Assembly (NCBI GenBank): GCA_964637835.1
Contig: CAZWYF010000009.1
Span: 28,333-92,332 of the forward strand
Direction of reading: 5' to 3'
DNA from: Glo-17 sp964637835
GTDB lineage: Bacteria; Krumholzibacteriota; Krumholzibacteriia; LZORAL124-64-63
DNA length: 64,000 nt
Positions 58,753 through 64,000 of this stretch are shown here, one piece after another. Numbering within the stretch: position 1 is the first letter of the stretch; each line of letters starts with the position of its first letter. A program made the position numbers and the translations under genes. The notes beneath the pieces were generated by a model. The model saw nothing but the letters and a program-made list of their open reading frames with translations, was not told the DNA's origin and did no database searches.

Positions 58753-60438
58753 TTGCTCGCTCTGCTCGCGCTGCTGCCCATCGTCGTCGCGCTCGTGCTC
58801 ATGGTGGGGTTCCGCTGGCCGGCGACGCGGGCCATGCCGCTGGCCTGGCTGGCGGCCGTCGCCGGGGCGCTGATCGGGTGGAAGCTGGACCCGCTCTACG
58901 TGGCGGCGCTGTCGCTGCACGGGGTGGTGACGGCGGTGAGCGTGCTGATCATCGTCTTCGGGGCCATCGTCATCCTCTACACGCTCAAGGCCAGCGGCGG
59001 CATGGAGACCATCCAGTGGGGCATGCAGCAGGTGACGCCGGACGCGAGGATCCAGGCGATCATCATCGGCTACATGTTCACCGCCTTCGTCGAGGGCGCC
59101 GCGGGCTTCGGCACGCCGGCCGCCCTGGCCGCCCCGCTGCTCATCTCGCTCGGCTTTCCGCCCCTCGCGGCGGCCGTGGTCTGCCTGGTGCTCAACTCCT
59201 TCCCCGTGACCTTCGGCGCGGTGGGCACGCCCATCGTGCTCGGGCTGCGCTACGTGCACCCGCTGGTGCAGCGCGCCATCGACGCGCAGGTGCCCGGGCT
59301 CCCCTTCGAGACGGTCGAGGGCTTCAACGCGGTGGTGGGCCAGTGGTCGACGGTCCTGCACGCGCCCATGATCATCCTGCTGCCCATCTTCATGCTCGGC
59401 TTCATGACCCGGACCTTCGGCCCGGAGCGCAGCTGGAAACCGGGGCTGCGTGCGTGGAAGTTCTGCGTCTTCGCCGCCCTGGCCTTCCTCGTGCCCTTCC
59501 TGGCCTTCGCCTGGCTGGTGGGACCGGAGTTCCCGGCGCTGATCGGCGGCCTGGTGGGCCTCGGGCTGGTGGTGCTCGGCGCGAAGAAGGGGTGGTTCGT
59601 GCCGGAGGAGACCTGGACCTTCGGGCCGCGCCGCGGCTGGCAGGCCGAGTGGACCGGCGAGATCACCGCCGAGACCACCGGCGAGCTGAGGCCCCGCATG
59701 TCGCAGCTGATGGCCTGGCTGCCGTACATCCTGATCGGCGCCATCCTGGTGGTCACGCGCATCCCCGAGCTCGGGCTCGAGGGTCCGCTGAGAGGGGTGA
59801 CCATCCCCTTCGAGGGGATCCTCGGCTTCGAGCACGTCAACAACGGGATCGACATCCTCTACCTGCCCGGCACCATCCCCTTCGTGCTGGTCGCGCTGCT
59901 CACCGTCCTCTTGCACCGCATGCCCGGCCCGGCGGTGCGGCAGGCCTGGGGCGAGTCCATCGCGAAGATGAAGAACCCGGCCATCGCGCTGGTCTTCGCC
60001 GTGGCGCTGGTGTCGATCTTCCGGCTCTCGGCCGTCAATCCCCAGGGCCTGCCGTCCATGCCGCTGGCGCTGGCGGAGGTGGTCGCTGCCGGGGTGGGCA
60101 ACGCCTGGCCGCTGGTCGCCTCGTTCATCGGGGGGCTGGGCTCCTTCATCACCGGCTCGAACACGGTGAGCGACCTGCTGTTCGCCGAGTTCCAGTGGGG
60201 CGTGGCCACCGAGCTGGGCCTGTCGCGGGTCATCACCGTCGCCGCGCAGGCCACCGGCGGCGCCATGGGCAACATGGTCTGCATCCACAACATCGTCGCG
60301 GTGTGCGCCGTGGTGGGCCTCTCCGGTCGCGAGGGCATCATCCTGCGGCGGACCGTGTGGCCCTTCCTGGTCTACGGCCTGGTGGTGGGCCTGATGGCCT
60401 CGCTGCTGATGCTGGTCCTCTTCCCCGACGTCTTCTGA
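58753..60438 (+). CDS. L-lactate permease LldP family
   Basis: 561 residues from TTG 58753, chosen because GAAAGGA lies eight bases before it and the protein then starts at the first helix (LALLALLPIVVALVLMV); GTG 58729 is the alternative. About thirteen helices. Family blocks: IIVFGAIVILYTLKASGG, GYMFTAFVEGAAGFGTPAALAAPLL, FPVTFGAVGTPIV, the loop ILGFEHVNNGIDILYLPGTIP, and GGLGSFITGSNTVSDLLFAEFQ. LldP imports lactate and glycolate with protons. The next gene, eleven bases on, encodes a lactate dehydrogenase with which it forms an uptake-oxidation unit. A GNMVCIHNIVAVCAVVGL segment near the end is also family-like. Confidence 0.92.
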   Translation: MLALLALLPIVVALVLMVGFRWPATRAMPLAWLAAVAGALIGWKLDPLYVAALSLHGVVTAVSVLIIVFGAIVILYTLKASGGMETIQWGMQQVTPDARIQAIIIGYMFTAFVEGAAGFGTPAALAAPLLISLGFPPLAAAVVCLVLNSFPVTFGAVGTPIVLGLRYVHPLVQRAIDAQVPGLPFETVEGFNAVVGQWSTVLHAPMIILLPIFMLGFMTRTFGPERSWKPGLRAWKFCVFAALAFLVPFLAFAWLVGPEFPALIGGLVGLGLVVLGAKKGWFVPEETWTFGPRRGWQAEWTGEITAETTGELRPRMSQLMAWLPYILIGAILVVTRIPELGLEGPLRGVTIPFEGILGFEHVNNGIDILYLPGTIPFVLVALLTVLLHRMPGPAVRQAWGESIAKMKNPAIALVFAVALVSIFRLSAVNPQGLPSMPLALAEVVAAGVGNAWPLVASFIGGLGSFITGSNTVSDLLFAEFQWGVATELGLSRVITVAAQATGGAMGNMVCIHNIVAVCAVVGLSGREGIILRRTVWPFLVYGLVVGLMASLLMLVLFPDVF

Positions 60439-60449
60439 TCGGAGGCTGC

Positions 60450-63371
<2,922 letters not shown>

Positions 63372-63408
63372 GCAGCGTGCACCCGGGTGGCGCTCGACTG
63401 GCCCGGTG

Positions 63409-63439
63409 CTCCTGAACGAAGTGTCCAGCGCTGGCTCAC
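63409..63439. repeat. 31-base repeat, copy 2 (downstream of lactate module)
   Basis: Same orientation as copy 1, 28 of 31 identical. Here the centre is GTG-T-CCAGCGCTGG-CT-CAC, with a perfect 10-base palindrome CCAGCGCTGG. It begins 37 bases after the dehydrogenase stop. Confidence 0.7.
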
Positions 63440-63692
63440 AGATCGTTCAGTTGTGCCGGGCGGACCGCCGGGGCCCCGGCAGGGCCCGTCCGGGATCCGG
63501 CGCGCCGCGATCCCCCACCCGCCGTGGGGCGGTGTCGCGGGGTTCGCCAGCCACGGCGACCTCGGTGCCGATCTCGCCCCACCATCCGAGCCGTTCCTCG
63601 CCGACCCCGTGCCAGCTCAGAAGCCGTCGTCGAGCGATCTGAAGAGCTATTCCGGAAAGCACCGAGAGCGTGACCGCATCCGATGAATCGTC

Positions 63693-63722
63693 TTGACAGG
63701 CGGTATTCGTCGGGGGTAGGGT
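63693..63722 (+). promoter_or_regulatory. Strong promoter candidate near the window end
   Basis: A perfect TTGACA (63693-63698), 18-base spacer, TAGGGT (63717-63722). AAGGAGG follows at 63730-63736, but no frame of useful length starts just after it. Confidence 0.45.
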
Positions 63723-63977
63723 CCTTGGCATGGGGAAGGAGGCCCTCCAGACAACCAGGTGGCGTGTGCGCTCGAGCTTCCGCGGCTTCTGGTCGCCCAG
63801 TGCGAGCACTCGTCCTGGTCCCCCGCCTCATGCCCGCCGATCGCCATGAGTAGAAGAAGCAAGCGCACCTCGATTCCCACGGGTACCTGCGCCGTGGGAC
63901 AACCGCAAAGGAGAGCGCCGGACAGCAGATCCCCGAACACCATGTGCATGACGTGTCTCAACGGGAGGAATGGCACG

Positions 63978-64000
63978 ATGAATGCAACTCAACTCAACTC
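63978..64000 (+). CDS. Possible gene start truncated by the window end
   Basis: ATG 63978 is preceded by GGGAGGA (63963-63969) at eight bases. Only seven codons are visible (Met-Asn-Ala-Thr-Gln-Leu-Asn), in a short AACTC repeat, so identity cannot be judged. Confidence 0.35.

Larger units (their letters stand above)
63372..63977. other. 606-base region after the lactate module, no supported gene
   Basis: Contains the second repeat copy and one strong promoter candidate. Open frames on both strands (for example 63447-63809 and 63647-63976, minus) have poor third-position GC and no ribosome sites. Composition is less GC-rich than the rest of the window after about 63600. Confidence 0.5.

Overview
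The window is a very GC-rich (roughly 70% by eye), densely coded bacterial chromosome segment from a draft scaffold: seven runs of exactly 100 N mark joins. The gene content is diderm (SurA-type periplasmic chaperones, several lipoproteins with lipoboxes, a predicted outer-membrane barrel, FtsEX-EnvC). The mix of a PPi-type phosphofructokinase, MoxR/DUF58/BatA, DUF4159/DUF4175, an unlinked NtrY-like kinase and NTF2-like lipoproteins resembles uncultivated FCB-group or neighbouring phyla (Krumholzibacteriota, Eisenbacteria or Gemmatimonadota style). The sequence alone does not fix the phylum. No rRNA, tRNA, CRISPR array, prophage or intact insertion sequence was seen.

Layout. 1-4.2 kb: end of a PPi-type phosphofructokinase, a polytopic glycosyltransferase-like protein, and a convergent GAF-SpoIIE phosphatase. 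4.4-8.4 kb: a MoxR-DUF58-BatA operon. 8.4-10.7 kb: nifU-nifS type Fe-S assembly pair behind a promoter and a palindromic operator candidate. 10.8-19.4 kb: a beta-propeller-like lipoprotein, mfd and two parvulin chaperones. 19.5-21.1 kb (minus): a GT2 glycosyltransferase with a helical-repeat tail. 21.2-28.4 kb: ftsE-ftsX-envC-like, holB-ricT-tatD, then ksgA, an order partly shared with the Bacillus holB-ksgA region. 28.4-33.7 kb: an outer-membrane barrel candidate, two small lipoproteins and a divergent polysaccharide deacetylase. 33.9-36.6 kb: secD-secF. 36.9-50.2 kb: one long, tightly overlapping operon with a secreted NTF2-like protein, a 1.6 kb-residue NtrY-like sensor kinase, DUF4159, a giant DUF4175 coiled-coil membrane protein, a TPR protein and a second secreted protein of a family often mislabelled asparagine synthetase B. 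50.3-50.8 kb: a CopD-like membrane protein.

51-54.9 kb (minus) carries a chemoreceptor with a CZB-like zinc-binding motif in its periplasmic part, a GT4 glycosyltransferase and two tiling small ORFs. 55-58.3 kb holds a secreted SagB-type nitroreductase, Hsp20, a DUF4197 lipoprotein and a homocysteine S-methyltransferase. 58.7-63.4 kb is a lactate module (LldP permease plus a fused FAD/Fe-S D-lactate dehydrogenase), with two copies of a 31-base palindrome-centred repeat on its flanks. The final 0.6 kb has a good promoter but no gene that I can support until a possible start at the very edge.

The most likely under-described system is the envelope set formed by MoxR-DUF58-BatA (4.4-8.4 kb) and DUF4159-DUF4175-TPR-'AsnB-like' (42-50 kb), split over two loci and, in the second, co-transcribed with an NtrY-like kinase that lacks a neighbouring response regulator. 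Several joins are assembly artefacts. At 25294 the N run is flanked by an exact 55-base duplication, and deleting the run plus one copy restores the delta-prime reading frame.
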